Assembly: GCF_025465995.1 (NCBI RefSeq)
Contig: NZ_JANLNY010000025.1
Coordinates: forward strand, 1 to 64,000
DNA length: 64,000 nt
Source of the DNA: Pseudomonas sp. 5P_3.1_Bac2
GTDB taxonomy: Bacteria; Pseudomonadota; Gammaproteobacteria; Pseudomonadales; Pseudomonadaceae
Reading direction: 5' to 3'
Made by a program: the position numbers and the translations under genes. Shown piece by piece: positions 30,383 through 39,476 of this stretch; position 1 is the stretch's first letter; each line of letters opens with the position of its first letter. Below the pieces are notes generated by a model, which did no database searches, was not told the DNA's origin, and was given only the letters and a program-made list of their open reading frames with translations.

Positions 30383-30596
30383 GAGGTTTCCAGGCAAACT
30401 GCGCCGGGTCGGGTTGGCTAATGCTTCAGGTCGAACTAACCTGAAGGCGTGAACTCGGCTGGTCTTCAGGCGCAGACGGTACTCCCATCCGCAGCACGAT
30501 TCAAGCATGCAGCGCTGCTCTGTCGCCGACTTTACTGGAGCAAAGCCCAAGGTTTTAAGCGCCCCCATAAATCCCGAAAAATAAGAGGAAACTGCC

Positions 30597-30896
30597 ATGA
30601 GCCAAAATGATCGAGCCTACAGTGAAAAACGCGACTACATCCGCATGCGCTTAGAAGCTGCCGTCACCTTGCATCATGAAGGCCAAGTAATTCCCGCCCT
30701 GTGCATCGACCTCTCGAGCACAGGCATGCAACTCGAAGCCAGCAGCGCAGTGAATGTTGGCGATAAAGTACGCGTCGACATTCCTTCCGATCACGCCGAA
30801 CTACGCGGCCTTGAAACCCAAGCCGAAGTGGTTCGCGTAAGCAGCTTGGACGACGGCCGGCAAGCCATAGGCCTGGCGATCATCTCGATGGGCTAA
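30597..30896 (+). CDS. PilZ-domain c-di-GMP-binding protein
   Basis: This is a single-domain PilZ of 99 residues with both ligand motifs: RDYIR (RxxxR, residues 12-16) and DLSSTG (D/NxSxxG). It should bind c-di-GMP. It lies next to rssB and mlaA as in P. aeruginosa. The partner is unknown. Confidence 0.92.
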   Translation: MSQNDRAYSEKRDYIRMRLEAAVTLHHEGQVIPALCIDLSSTGMQLEASSAVNVGDKVRVDIPSDHAELRGLETQAEVVRVSSLDDGRQAIGLAIISMG

Positions 30897-30927
30897 GCGC
30901 GCAAAGCGATTGGCGCCTATGCAAAAG

Positions 30928-30954
30928 AAAAGGCGGCTATAAGAGCCGCCTTTT
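30928..30954. terminator. Bidirectional terminator between the pilZ gene and mlaA
   Basis: AAAAGGCGGCT (30928-30938) pairs with AGCCGCCTTTT (30944-30954). Confidence 0.92.
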
Positions 30955-30982
30955 GTGTGTTTACTAAGGATAAAACGCGCGA

Positions 30983-31684
30983 TTAAAAGTCGTCTTCGAC
31001 TTGACCGTCTTTAACTTTGAATTCGCGATTTTGCAGATAGGCGTTACGGACAAAGATGTATTTATCACCGGAAATCAAACGCTCAGCCGACAACAAGCTG
31101 GCCCGGGTATTAATCACCGAAACCCCGATTACCGTGTTACGCGTCGGCACGTGATCGATATAGGGCGGCGCCGTGAGCATAGCGTCTGGCACCTTGCCGA
31201 TGGCATCACGTACGGTACTTGGGCCAAACAGCGGCAGCACCACATAAGGGCCACTGCTAACGCCCCAATAACCCAGGGTTTGGCCGAAGTCTTCATCACT
31301 ACGCTGCAAACCCATGGTGGTGCCGACATCGAAGAAGCCGAGCAAGCCAAAGGTGGTGTTAAAGATCAAGCGACTGGTATCGACCCCTGCGTCATGCAGC
31401 TTGCCTTGCAGCAAGTTATTGGCCAGGTTGCCCACATCGCCGATGTTGCGAAAGACGTTGCGCACACCGTCTTCAAAGAACTGCGGGGTCACGGCCTGAT
31501 AACCCTTGGCCAATGGCTTGAGGGTGTATGTATCGACGGTGTCGTTGACTTGAAACATAAAGCGGTTGTAACCCTGCCATGGGTCTTCGTCGTCGGCCTG
31601 GGCGATTGCCGGTAGCGCCAAGGCCCCGACACAAGCGGCCGCCCAGCTCAGCTGTTGAATCCAGTTAACGCCGCTCAAACGCAT
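30983..31684 (-). CDS. mlaA: MlaA/VacJ outer-membrane lipid-asymmetry protein
   Basis: The 233-residue product has the MlaA signature DPWQGYNRFMFQVNDTVDTY, then NNLLQGKLHDAG and GLLGFFDVGTTMG. MlaA removes misplaced phospholipids from the outer leaflet together with porins. E. coli MlaA is a lipoprotein. Here the signal peptide ends AIAQA with no Cys at the cleavage site; the only nearby Cys (residue 18) sits within the hydrophobic core. Confidence 0.93.
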   Translation of the reverse strand: MRLSGVNWIQQLSWAAACVGALALPAIAQADDEDPWQGYNRFMFQVNDTVDTYTLKPLAKGYQAVTPQFFEDGVRNVFRNIGDVGNLANNLLQGKLHDAGVDTSRLIFNTTFGLLGFFDVGTTMGLQRSDEDFGQTLGYWGVSSGPYVVLPLFGPSTVRDAIGKVPDAMLTAPPYIDHVPTRNTVIGVSVINTRASLLSAERLISGDKYIFVRNAYLQNREFKVKDGQVEDDF

Positions 31685-31926
31685 CGCATATTCTCCTTGA
31701 TAGTGCTTAGACAGCCCGCATCACCGCGATTGGAAGTTGCTCAGTATATTAGGCGCCATAAAAGTTGGCAGCATAGCCGATTTCACAAGCTGAAAAATCT
31801 TATCACAACAAGTATTTAACGCCGCTAGACAGAACCTGAACGAGTTAAGCAATTGTTTTTCGAATACCCCGAACAGTTGTAATACAAAGACATTAAGTTG
31901 ACGCCGGTTATTATCAGGTAATTACC

Positions 31927-32553
31927 ATGCGCCAATCTGCTACCCCCCTGCCCTTAACCGCCTTGCTCTTTAGCTTAAGCGGCGGCTTAGTCGATTTTGG
32001 CGCCCGTCGCTTAACCCTGACGCAAACCACTGCCACGCCATCCGATGAGCCGCTGCATGCCCCAAGTCCGGGTGCCCTTAGCCTGCTCAACCAGCTCCAG
32101 CAGCAAAAGTTGCCCTGCGCCTGGTTAGAACAAGCGCCGCTAAATATTTGCACGGAACTCAGCCAGCAATTGCCAAGTTGGTTGAACGGATTTGCTGAGC
32201 CTGAACAGAATCTACGTCCCCTGCCTGCGCCAGACCGAGTGTGGGCCGCCTTAAGCGCCTTGGGCGTTAATCAGGTGCAAGGCTGTGTGCTGATCAGTGG
32301 TGAGCCCAAACTGTTACAAGCGGGCCTTAACGCCGGCCTCTGGACCATCGGCTTAGCCTTATGCGGGCCCTTGTGCGGTCACTCATTGGCGCAGTGGCAA
32401 AATCTGCCGGTGCGCCTGCGCGAACAGTTACGCAGCCAAGCGACCCTCAACCTGTATCGCCTGGGCGTGCATTCGGTGATTGATCAACTGAGTGACGCCC
32501 CCAGTTGCTTGGCCGACCTTAACCGCCGTCGACATAACGGCGAGAAACCTTAA
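31927..32553 (+). CDS. Degenerate HAD-fold (phosphonatase-like) protein
   Basis: The 208-residue product aligns with phosphonoacetaldehyde hydrolases: ALLFSLSGGLVDFGAR at the N-terminus, PAPDRVWAALSALGV and QAGLNAGLWTIGLAL. The family nucleophile motif is DWAGTTVDFG; here the Asp is Ser and the Thr is Gly. The late acidic pair is also gone (ISGEP). Catalysis by the usual route is therefore unlikely. The frame is intact and its place before DUF4404 and queF is as I recall in P. aeruginosa, so it is probably a conserved non-enzymatic protein. Confidence 0.8.
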   Translation: MRQSATPLPLTALLFSLSGGLVDFGARRLTLTQTTATPSDEPLHAPSPGALSLLNQLQQQKLPCAWLEQAPLNICTELSQQLPSWLNGFAEPEQNLRPLPAPDRVWAALSALGVNQVQGCVLISGEPKLLQAGLNAGLWTIGLALCGPLCGHSLAQWQNLPVRLREQLRSQATLNLYRLGVHSVIDQLSDAPSCLADLNRRRHNGEKP

Positions 32554-32677
32554 GCCAGAAGCGAAAAACCTGATCTGCAGCAGCGCATAAACTTGTCAGA
32601 GGTTTACCCTAAAGACGCGAACCATTAAGCGCATCCCGCTGTCGCTTACTACATAGCCCCATTTAAGGAGACTCTCC

Positions 32678-32944
32678 ATGCCTGCCAGCCTTCTGCAGCA
32701 ACAACTTCAGCAACTGCGTGCGCAATTGGCCGAGCAATCGACCCTCAGCGACAGTGAGCGCGACGAGTTGCTCAGCCTTTCCCTTCAAATCGAACAGCAA
32801 CTAGCCCAGGACATGGGCGGCGTGGCCGACGGTAATCTGGTGGATGGGGTTAACCTGGCCGTGGAGCGCTTTGAAGTCGATCACCCGACCCTCAGCGTGA
32901 CCCTGCGCAGCATCGTGCAAGGCTTAGCCAATATGGGCATCTAG
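32678..32944 (+). CDS. DUF4404 family small protein
   Basis: The 88-residue product is helical with a LLQQQLQQLRAQLAEQSTLS opening and FEVDHPTLSVTLRSIVQGLA near the end, typical of DUF4404. Function unknown. It has a good AAGGAG ribosome-binding site. Confidence 0.85.
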   Translation: MPASLLQQQLQQLRAQLAEQSTLSDSERDELLSLSLQIEQQLAQDMGGVADGNLVDGVNLAVERFEVDHPTLSVTLRSIVQGLANMGI

Positions 32945-32956
32945 CCCCGAAGGAAA

Positions 32957-32979
32957 AACCCCAGCGCAAGGCTGGGGTT
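32957..32979. terminator. Bidirectional terminator between the DUF4404 gene and queF
   Basis: AACCCCAGC (32957-32965) and GCTGGGGTT (32971-32979) pair, with A- and T-rich flanks on both sides. Confidence 0.9.
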
Positions 32980-32983
32980 AGTT

Positions 32984-33814
32984 TTATTGACGCACCAAGC
33001 GCTGATTGCTTGGGCTGATCGGCCCCGTACTGCGATAGGGGTTGATGTCCAAGCCGCCACGGCGCACATACCGCGCATACACCGTTAAGTGCTGCGGTTT
33101 AAGCAGTCGCTGCAAGTCGAGAAAGATCCGCTCCACGCACTGCTCGTGGAAATCCGCATGCTGGCGGAAGCTCACCAGATAGGCCAGCAAACTGGCGTGT
33201 TCTAAGGCATGCCCCTGATACTCCACGACCAGCGTGCCCCAATCCGGCTGGCCGGTGACCGGGCAGTTGGACTTGAGCAGATGGCTGTACAGACTTTCAC
33301 TCACCTGCCGCGACTCATCGCAGCGCAGCAAGGCAGGCTGCGGCTGGGAATAGTCGCTGATGCTGACCTCCAGCTCATCAATGCACTGCCCTGGCGGAGT
33401 CGCCACACCGTCAGCACAGACCTCAGCCAAGCTGCGCAGGCGCACGCCCACCGGCTTGCCCGCTGCTGCGGAGAGGTCTTTGACCAACACGGCTTGCAGT
33501 TCATCCCAACTGGCGAAAGGCGTTTGGTTCAGCGAGTTGAGATAGAGCTTGAACGACTTGGACTCAATGATATTCGGCGAGTCGGCGGGAATAGCGAACT
33601 CGCCCATGGCCACCACCGGCTTACCGGAGGGCAGCAACCAGGACAGCTCAAAGCAGTTCCAGAAGTCCACACCTTGATAGGGCAACGTCTCGGCGCTCAG
33701 CCCCAGCTCTGCCCACTTGGCAGCGCGGGGAATGGGGAATAACAGCGAGGGCGTGTAAGTGGCGATGTATTCGCTGGATTTGCCCAGAGGCGAATCTTCG
33801 GCAGCCGGATGCAT
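32984..33814 (-). CDS. queF: NADPH-dependent 7-cyano-7-deazaguanine reductase QueF
   Basis: The 276-residue bimodular QueF has the NADPH-binding ESKSFKLYLNSLN (residues 84-96) and the active-site SNCPVTGQPDWG with Cys184 and Asp191. It reduces preQ0 to preQ1 in queuosine synthesis. Length is that of the E. coli type. Monocistronic with its own terminator. Confidence 0.95.
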   Translation of the reverse strand: MHPAAEDSPLGKSSEYIATYTPSLLFPIPRAAKWAELGLSAETLPYQGVDFWNCFELSWLLPSGKPVVAMGEFAIPADSPNIIESKSFKLYLNSLNQTPFASWDELQAVLVKDLSAAAGKPVGVRLRSLAEVCADGVATPPGQCIDELEVSISDYSQPQPALLRCDESRQVSESLYSHLLKSNCPVTGQPDWGTLVVEYQGHALEHASLLAYLVSFRQHADFHEQCVERIFLDLQRLLKPQHLTVYARYVRRGGLDINPYRSTGPISPSNQRLVRQ

Positions 33815-33853
33815 AAGTTAAACCTGATTAATCAGTGGCAATAAAAGGCTGGC

Positions 33854-34552
33854 TTAAGCCAGCTCAGCGGCAATGGCAGCCAAGGCTTGCGCGGGATCTG
33901 CCGCCTTGCTGATCGGGCGGCCAATAACTAAATAGTCGGAACCGGCATCGATGGCCTGGCGTGGCGTGAGGATACGGCGCTGATCGTCTTGCGCGCTGCC
34001 GGCCGGACGAATGCCCGGGGTCACCAGTTGCAGGCTCGGGTGCGCGGCCTTCAGCACCGGGGCTTCTTGCGCCGAGCAGACCAAACCGTCCATGCCGGCC
34101 TGTTGCGCCAGCGCGGCCAGGCGCAGCACTTGCGCCTGCGGCTCGACGTCCAAACCAATACCGGCCAGGTCTTCGCGCTCCATGCTGGTCAACACGGTCA
34201 CCCCGATCAGCAGTGGCTTAGGGCCGTTGAACTGCTCCAAGGTTTCACGGCAGGCCGCCATCATGCGCAGGCCACCGGAGCAATGCACATTGACCATCCA
34301 CACGCCCATTTGCGCCGCTGACTTAACGGCCATCGCGGTGGTGTTGGGGATGTCATGGAATTTCAAATCCAAAAACACCTCAAAGCCGCGTTCGGCCAAG
34401 CTGGCCACCACATCCGCACCACTGCTGGTAAACAGCTCTTTACCCACCTTCAGGCGGCACAGCTTAGGGTCAAGCTGATCAGCCAAGGCCAGCGCGGCGG
34501 CACGGGTGGGGAAATCCAGGGCAACAATGATCGGGGTCTGGCAGGCGGACAT
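33854..34552 (-). CDS. pyrF: Orotidine 5'-phosphate decarboxylase
   Basis: The 232-residue product has the decarboxylase motifs PIIVALDF (Asp13), KVGKELF (Lys35) and DLKFHDIPNT (Asp62, Lys64, Asp67), plus PGIRPAG and YLVIGRPI at the phosphate site. It is the last step of UMP synthesis. I chose ATG at 34552, giving MSACQTPIIVALD, over a start seven codons upstream. Confidence 0.96.
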   Translation of the reverse strand: MSACQTPIIVALDFPTRAAALALADQLDPKLCRLKVGKELFTSSGADVVASLAERGFEVFLDLKFHDIPNTTAMAVKSAAQMGVWMVNVHCSGGLRMMAACRETLEQFNGPKPLLIGVTVLTSMEREDLAGIGLDVEPQAQVLRLAALAQQAGMDGLVCSAQEAPVLKAAHPSLQLVTPGIRPAGSAQDDQRRILTPRQAIDAGSDYLVIGRPISKAADPAQALAAIAAELA

Positions 34553-34638
34553 GAACGGACTCTCGGTGGGCAAATTCGCCGCGCATTGTACCGCAGGCTA
34601 ACGCCGTGTGCCGCCCTCTGCGGCGCTTAGCCGGCTAA

Positions 34639-35574
34639 TCAAGCAAGCCTGCGCACACGCTGCCAGCCACGCCGCAGCCAGTGATGCTGACTGACTAACA
34701 AAATGCCGAGCAGTACCAGCAACGCGCCGAGCACGAAATTCAGGGTAATCGGCTCATCAAGAAGCCACACGGCAAAGCTCACCCCAAACAACGGCGTCAT
34801 AAAGGTAAAAGCCGCCAAGCTGTTGGCCAGATAACGACTCAGCAGCCAAAACCAGACGAGGAAGCTGAAAAATGACACCACCAGGCTCTGCCACAGCAAG
34901 CTGCCAACGCTCAACAGCGTCCATTCAAACGGCGCGAATGAGTGGCTGAGCAGGCCATAAGGCAGCAACAGCACCACAGCCATGAGCATCTGATAAAACA
35001 AGGTCAAGCTCGGCGGCGCCTCGGCCAAGCTTGAGCCGCGCACGACCATGGTGGTCGCGCCCCAGGCCACTCCCGCCAGCAAGCCCAAACCATCCCCCAG
35101 CAGCATGCGCCAATCCCACTGCGCACCAGCCCGCCCGAGGGCAAAGGCGGTGACTATGCCGCTAAAACAAAGTGCAATACCTAAGCACTGCAGCCGATTC
35201 AGACGCTCGCTGGGCAGCAGTAGATGTAAGCCCAGAGCGGAGAATATCGGCGCGGTGTACAGCAGCACGGTCATATGCGCCGCCGTGGTGTAGTTAAGGC
35301 CAACGCCTATCAGCAAAATTTCCACGGCAAACAAGGCACCGGTTAGGCAACCGGAGCGCCAAGTGGCACGCAGCCAAGACTGCCAACCGCCCTGCCACAT
35401 CATCAGCGTTAGCGCCAAAGGCAGCGCAATAGCAGAACGCAGCAGCAGTTGCAGCACTGTCGCCATATCCACCGCGGTGAACTTAAGCAAGACCTGCTGC
35501 GAGCCCCAGAGGGCACACAGCATCAGCATCAACAGTAAAACCAAGGCATCCGCGTTCTTACGTGCCGCGCCCAT
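34639..35574 (-). CDS. EamA/DMT-family inner-membrane transporter
   Basis: The 311-residue product has ten hydrophobic segments in two EamA repeats (LCALWGSQQVLLKFTAVDMA near the start, ...FLVWFWLLSRYLANSLAAFT in the second). ATG at 35574 follows an AGGGAG; a GTG three codons upstream is an alternative. The substrate is unknown; relatives export metabolites. Confidence 0.88.
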   Translation of the reverse strand: MGAARKNADALVLLLMLMLCALWGSQQVLLKFTAVDMATVLQLLLRSAIALPLALTLMMWQGGWQSWLRATWRSGCLTGALFAVEILLIGVGLNYTTAAHMTVLLYTAPIFSALGLHLLLPSERLNRLQCLGIALCFSGIVTAFALGRAGAQWDWRMLLGDGLGLLAGVAWGATTMVVRGSSLAEAPPSLTLFYQMLMAVVLLLPYGLLSHSFAPFEWTLLSVGSLLWQSLVVSFFSFLVWFWLLSRYLANSLAAFTFMTPLFGVSFAVWLLDEPITLNFVLGALLVLLGILLVSQHHWLRRGWQRVRRLA

Positions 35575-35609
35575 CTCGACCACACTCCCTGTGACCTTAG
35601 CGCTGTCGT

Positions 35610-35840
35610 TCAGCGAGCCAGCGGGTCATCCCAGAAAGGCCGCTGGGTTTCTTGCACTATATCGGCGCGGCTGAGGCCTAAATCTTTTAGCGCCGCATCA
35701 CTCAGGCTTGCCAGTTGCCGGCGCTCGCGGCCCAAGCAGTGCCAACGCTGGAGTAGGCGCAAGCCACGCAACAGTGGCGCCGTTAAAGAAGCACCCACAG
35801 AGCTTACAAGGTGACTGATTTTACGAATTTGCCAAGTCAT
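35610..35840 (-). CDS. DUF1127 (YjiS-like) small protein
   Basis: The 76-residue product ends with the DUF1127 segment RWHCLGRERRQLASLSDAAL then LKDLGLSRADI. Family members are small Arg-rich proteins, some linked to RNA and phosphate or carbon metabolism. It is divergent from a LysR gene with a long inverted repeat between them. Confidence 0.88.
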   Translation of the reverse strand: MTWQIRKISHLVSSVGASLTAPLLRGLRLLQRWHCLGRERRQLASLSDAALKDLGLSRADIVQETQRPFWDDPLAR

Positions 35841-35887
35841 GGTACGCCCTCCTAGTTAGGCTGGCGTCAGTGTCAGAGAGCAGATAA

Positions 35888-35935
35888 GATCAATCCAACG
35901 AATGTTTCTTATGCATAGCATTCTTGGATTTGATC
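35888..35935. promoter_or_regulatory. Inverted repeat before the LysR gene
   Basis: GATCAATCCAACGAATG (35888-35904) and CATTCTTGGATTTGATC (35919-35935) form imperfect 17-bp arms directly before the LysR ATG and within the LysR/DUF1127 divergence. This fits a LysR autoregulatory operator. Confidence 0.6.
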
Positions 35936-35936
35936 A

Positions 35937-36791
35937 ATGAGCAACTACCCGAGCATCGACAGCGACCTGCTGCGCACCTTTGTCGCCATTGCTGAACACG
36001 GTGGCTTTACCCGCGCGGCCGAGGTGATCAACCGCACTCAATCAGCGGTGAGCATGCAGATGAAGCGCCTCGAAGAGGACGTGCTTAAGCGCGTGCTGTT
36101 TCTGCGTGACGGCCGCCAGGTGCGCCTAAGCGCCGAAGGCCGGCTGCTGCTGGGTTACGCGCGGCGTATCCTCAAACTGCATGCCGAACTGCTTAACAGC
36201 ATGCGCGAACCGCATATGGTCGGTACGGTGCGCATCGGTACGCCGGATGATTATGTGATGCGCTTTATGCAGGGCATTCTGGTGCGCTTTGCCCAAGCCT
36301 ATCCCTTGGTGCAGGTGGAGTTGCACTGCGAGCCATCATTCCAACTATTGCAGCGCAAAGACCTGGACTTGACCATCGTCACCCGCGAGCCGGGCAGTGA
36401 AATCGGCCAGTTATTGCGCCAAGAACAACTGACCTGGACCCAAGCCCGCGACAGTAACCTGCATGAGTTGGCCACCCTGCCCTTAGCCCTGTTCAACAAC
36501 CAATGCTTTTGCAGCGCCTGGGCCTGTAACGGCCTGAATAGCATGGGCCGCGATTTTCGTATCGCCTACACCAGCCCCAGCTTGTCGGCGATTATGGCGG
36601 CGGTCAGCGCAGGCCTCGCGCTCACCGCGCAGTTACGCAGCTTGATCACCCCGGACTTGCAAATCCTCGGCGAAGAACACGGCTTGCCGCCGCTGCCCTC
36701 GGCCAGCATCGTCCTGCTGCGCAATGAACGCAGCCAGTCGCCGGTCAGCACCACGCTGGCCGAGCAAATTGTTGAAGGTTTTAAGCTTTAG
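35937..36791 (+). CDS. LysR-family transcriptional regulator
   Basis: The 284-residue product has an N-terminal winged helix-turn-helix (DLLRTFVAIAEHGGFTRAAE, then RTQSAVSMQMKRLEE) and a periplasmic-binding-like effector domain from ~residue 95 (GTVRIGTPDDYV). The stop overlaps the convergent TSUP gene by 4 bp. The nearest candidate target is the divergent DUF1127 gene. Effector unknown. Confidence 0.9.
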   Translation: MSNYPSIDSDLLRTFVAIAEHGGFTRAAEVINRTQSAVSMQMKRLEEDVLKRVLFLRDGRQVRLSAEGRLLLGYARRILKLHAELLNSMREPHMVGTVRIGTPDDYVMRFMQGILVRFAQAYPLVQVELHCEPSFQLLQRKDLDLTIVTREPGSEIGQLLRQEQLTWTQARDSNLHELATLPLALFNNQCFCSAWACNGLNSMGRDFRIAYTSPSLSAIMAAVSAGLALTAQLRSLITPDLQILGEEHGLPPLPSASIVLLRNERSQSPVSTTLAEQIVEGFKL

Positions 36792-37546
36792 GTCTGCCAG
36801 CCCAACAGCAAGGCGCAGAGCAGCAGAAACACACCAAACAGCGCCCGTAAGGTGCGCTCGGGCAAAGCATGGGCCAGCTTCACGCCCCAACTGATGCTCA
36901 GCAAGCCGCCCAAGGCCAAGGGGATGCCCAGCAGCCAGTCGACATGGCTGTGCACCGCATAGGTGGCCAAGGTTACGCTCGTACTCGGCAGCGCCAAAGC
37001 CAAGGACAATCCCTGCGCCACCACCTGCGAGGCGCCAAAGGCCAGAGTCAGAATTGGCGTAGCCACCACGGCCCCACCCACACCAAACACGCCCCCCAGC
37101 AGGCCGGCCACCGCGCCTAAAGCAACCAGCCAAGGCCAGCTGTAGCTCAGGCTCGTCGCGGCGGGCTTAGGCTTGCGATAGAGCTGAAGCAGGTTGTACA
37201 GCGCCAGCAGGAGCAAAAAGCCGATAAAGCCCCAGCGCATCTGGCTGGCATCCACCGTCACCGCCCAGTTGGCGCCTAAGGTGGCGCTTAACAAGCTGCT
37301 CAGCCCCAGCGCCAAGGCGTGCTGGCGGTTGATCCGATTACGCTGGTTATAGCGCCACAACGCCAACAGCACATTGGGCACCACCATCAGTAGCGCCGTA
37401 CCCTGGGCCAGCTGCTGGTCGAGACCAAACAGCACCCCCAACGCCGGAATCGCCACCAGCCCACCACCAATGCCAAACAGGCCACCCAGGCTGCCGAGGA
37501 TTACCCCCAGCAGCAAATTCAGCAAAAAATCCGTCACACGCCTCAC
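36788..37546 (-). CDS. TSUP-family permease (TauE/SafE)
   Basis: The 252-residue product has eight hydrophobic segments in two halves, each with the glycine-rich signature (GSLGGLFGIGGGLVAIPALG and GLLGGVFGVGGAVVATPILT). Relatives move sulphite, sulphoacetate or other small anions. Substrate unknown. Confidence 0.9.
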   Translation of the reverse strand: MRRVTDFLLNLLLGVILGSLGGLFGIGGGLVAIPALGVLFGLDQQLAQGTALLMVVPNVLLALWRYNQRNRINRQHALALGLSSLLSATLGANWAVTVDASQMRWGFIGFLLLLALYNLLQLYRKPKPAATSLSYSWPWLVALGAVAGLLGGVFGVGGAVVATPILTLAFGASQVVAQGLSLALALPSTSVTLATYAVHSHVDWLLGIPLALGGLLSISWGVKLAHALPERTLRALFGVFLLLCALLLGWQT

Positions 37547-37625
37547 CCAAACCCTGCCGTTAGGCTTGGCATGCTACAGGCGCGGCGAGCAAATTGGGCA
37601 GTGGTGACAAATTGCAGGCACAAAA

Positions 37626-37648
37626 AAGCCCAGCACAACGCTGGGCTT
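37626..37648 (-). terminator. Terminator of efp
   Basis: AAGCCCAGC (37626-37634) and GCTGGGCTT (37640-37648) pair; the minus strand continues into TTTT. Confidence 0.9.
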
Positions 37649-37666
37649 GTTATGCAAACGCCGGAA

Positions 37667-38239
37667 TTAGGCCGGAGCTTGGGTACGGCCTTTGTAGGAG
37701 CCGTCACGGGTGTCGATTTCGATCCAATCGTCGATATCAACGAATTCAGCCACTTTGATTTCGGTGCCGTTGCGCAGCTTGCCTGGCTTCATGACTTTGC
37801 CGGAAGTGTCGCCACGGGCAGCGTTCTCGGTGTAAACCACTTGACGCACGATGGTGGTCGGCAGGTCAACGGAGATCACTTTGCCTTCGAAGAATACGGC
37901 TTCGCAGACGTCGCTCATGCCTTCTTCGATGAAGGGCAGAACGCTTTCTAGGTCTTCAGCACGCAGTTCGTAGGAGTTGTACTCCGGATCCATGAAGACA
38001 TAGTCCTCACCGCTGATGTAGGAAAGGGTTACTTCCTTACGCTCAAGGATCACCGGCTCCATTTTGTCGTCGGCTTTGTAAACAGTTTCAGTTTTCGAAC
38101 CGTTGAGCAGGTTCTTCAACTTCATTTTAACGATGGCGCTGTTACGACCGGATTTGGTGAATTCGGCTTTCTGGATCAGCCAAGGTTGGCCGTCAATCAG
38201 GGCCACACTGTTGGGCTTCATTTCTTGTGCGGTTTTCAT
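37667..38239 (-). CDS. efp: Elongation factor P
   Basis: The 190-residue product starts MKTAQEMKPNSVALIDGQPW, with the modification loop KSGRNSA in which Arg32 is the residue rhamnosylated by EarP in Pseudomonas. C-terminal OB domains contain GDTSGKVMKPGKLRNGTEIK. EF-P rescues ribosomes at polyproline. The ATG at 38239 starts 1 bp after the earP stop, so both are made together. Confidence 0.97.
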   Translation of the reverse strand: MKTAQEMKPNSVALIDGQPWLIQKAEFTKSGRNSAIVKMKLKNLLNGSKTETVYKADDKMEPVILERKEVTLSYISGEDYVFMDPEYNSYELRAEDLESVLPFIEEGMSDVCEAVFFEGKVISVDLPTTIVRQVVYTENAARGDTSGKVMKPGKLRNGTEIKVAEFVDIDDWIEIDTRDGSYKGRTQAPA

Positions 38240-38240
38240 A

Positions 38241-39413
38241 CTAATATCCGGGGTTGGATGGAGTGACAAAATTCTTGGCCGCGTATGATAGCCAATTTAG
38301 GTAAAACTGCACCAGCGCTGCGGCAAGATCGGCCTGTGAACTGCGTTCTAGACACCATTGCACAGCCCGGCTTTGCTGCTGCGGCCAGGTTTTCAGGTAG
38401 TCCTGCCAGGCCCCGGCCAGGTCTGCACCCGTGTTCCAACTCAACCACAATTGGTCAAAAGCTGACTGAGCGGACGGCTCCAGAGCCTGACCATAGAGCT
38501 GGGTAAAGGCCGTTAATTTGTCCAGATGGGCGTCTTCTTCCTGCTGGTAGATATGCCACAGCAGCGGCCTGCCAGCCCACTGCGCGCGGACAAACGAGTC
38601 CTCACCGCGCACGGCATTAAAATCACAGCACCACAACAGCCGGTCGTATTGCTCCTGCTGTAAAAAGGCTAGCACGTGGATATGCAACTGGCCGCGTTGC
38701 AGCTGCTCACCAGCCTTTAGCGGGTCGACCTGCAGCGCCTCTTGCACGCTACTCAGCACCCTGCCCTCAGGTATCAGCAACTGGGTCGCCTCAGGCGCTG
38801 AGGCCAGGGCTTGCAGCCAACTGGCGATGGCCGGCTGCTCATAGGCGAATAACGACATCAGCCGCGCGCCAGGCACACGCGCAACCCCAATGCTGCGCAA
38901 GAACTCGCTTTGCGCCAGCGGATCAGCCTGCAGCGCGTCGCGCTGAGCCAGCAACTCCCGCTCACGCAGCAAGCCGCCAGTGCCGGCGCTAAAGCCAGGG
39001 AAGAAGAAATACTTGGCCAGACCACCGGGCTGCATCGATGGCAAGCCGTGACAGCCCTCGACCCAATCCTCAGCGCTTAGGTATTCCAGATTCAGCCACA
39101 GCACCGGCTGCGCGCGCGCAGCCATAGCCGCGATATAAGGCGCCGGCAAACTGCAGGCAAAGGCCTCGATCACCACATCCGCAGGCTCTGTCGGCTGCCA
39201 TTCAGCCAGCCACTGACACACCTCGACGCCCTGCTGCAGCTGCGTCAAAGCCGCGCTCTGGGCGGGCGGACACAGGCGCACAAAGGCTGCCAGATCATCC
39301 ACCCACAAGCGCACCTGGGCGTTGTGCTCGGCCACCAATTGCTTGGCCAAGCGCCAGGTCACGCCGATATCGCCGTAGTTATCGACGACGCTGCAAAAAA
39401 TATCCCACTTCAC
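38241..39413 (-). CDS. earP: EF-P arginine rhamnosyltransferase EarP
   Basis: The 390-residue product starts MKWDIFCSVVDNYGDIGVTW; the DNYGDIG motif holds the catalytic Asp of the family. The C-terminal half has CDFNAVRGEDSFVRAQWAGR, the TDP-rhamnose binding segment. It adds rhamnose to EF-P Arg32, and the EF-P gene downstream indeed has Arg at 32. Confidence 0.96.
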   Translation of the reverse strand: MKWDIFCSVVDNYGDIGVTWRLAKQLVAEHNAQVRLWVDDLAAFVRLCPPAQSAALTQLQQGVEVCQWLAEWQPTEPADVVIEAFACSLPAPYIAAMAARAQPVLWLNLEYLSAEDWVEGCHGLPSMQPGGLAKYFFFPGFSAGTGGLLRERELLAQRDALQADPLAQSEFLRSIGVARVPGARLMSLFAYEQPAIASWLQALASAPEATQLLIPEGRVLSSVQEALQVDPLKAGEQLQRGQLHIHVLAFLQQEQYDRLLWCCDFNAVRGEDSFVRAQWAGRPLLWHIYQQEEDAHLDKLTAFTQLYGQALEPSAQSAFDQLWLSWNTGADLAGAWQDYLKTWPQQQSRAVQWCLERSSQADLAAALVQFYLNWLSYAAKNFVTPSNPGY

Positions 39414-39476
39414 CGCGGTTCCTGCCCTTAAAAGCTCGGCACACCTTACGGGCTGCGGCGCTTGCCGGCAAATCGG

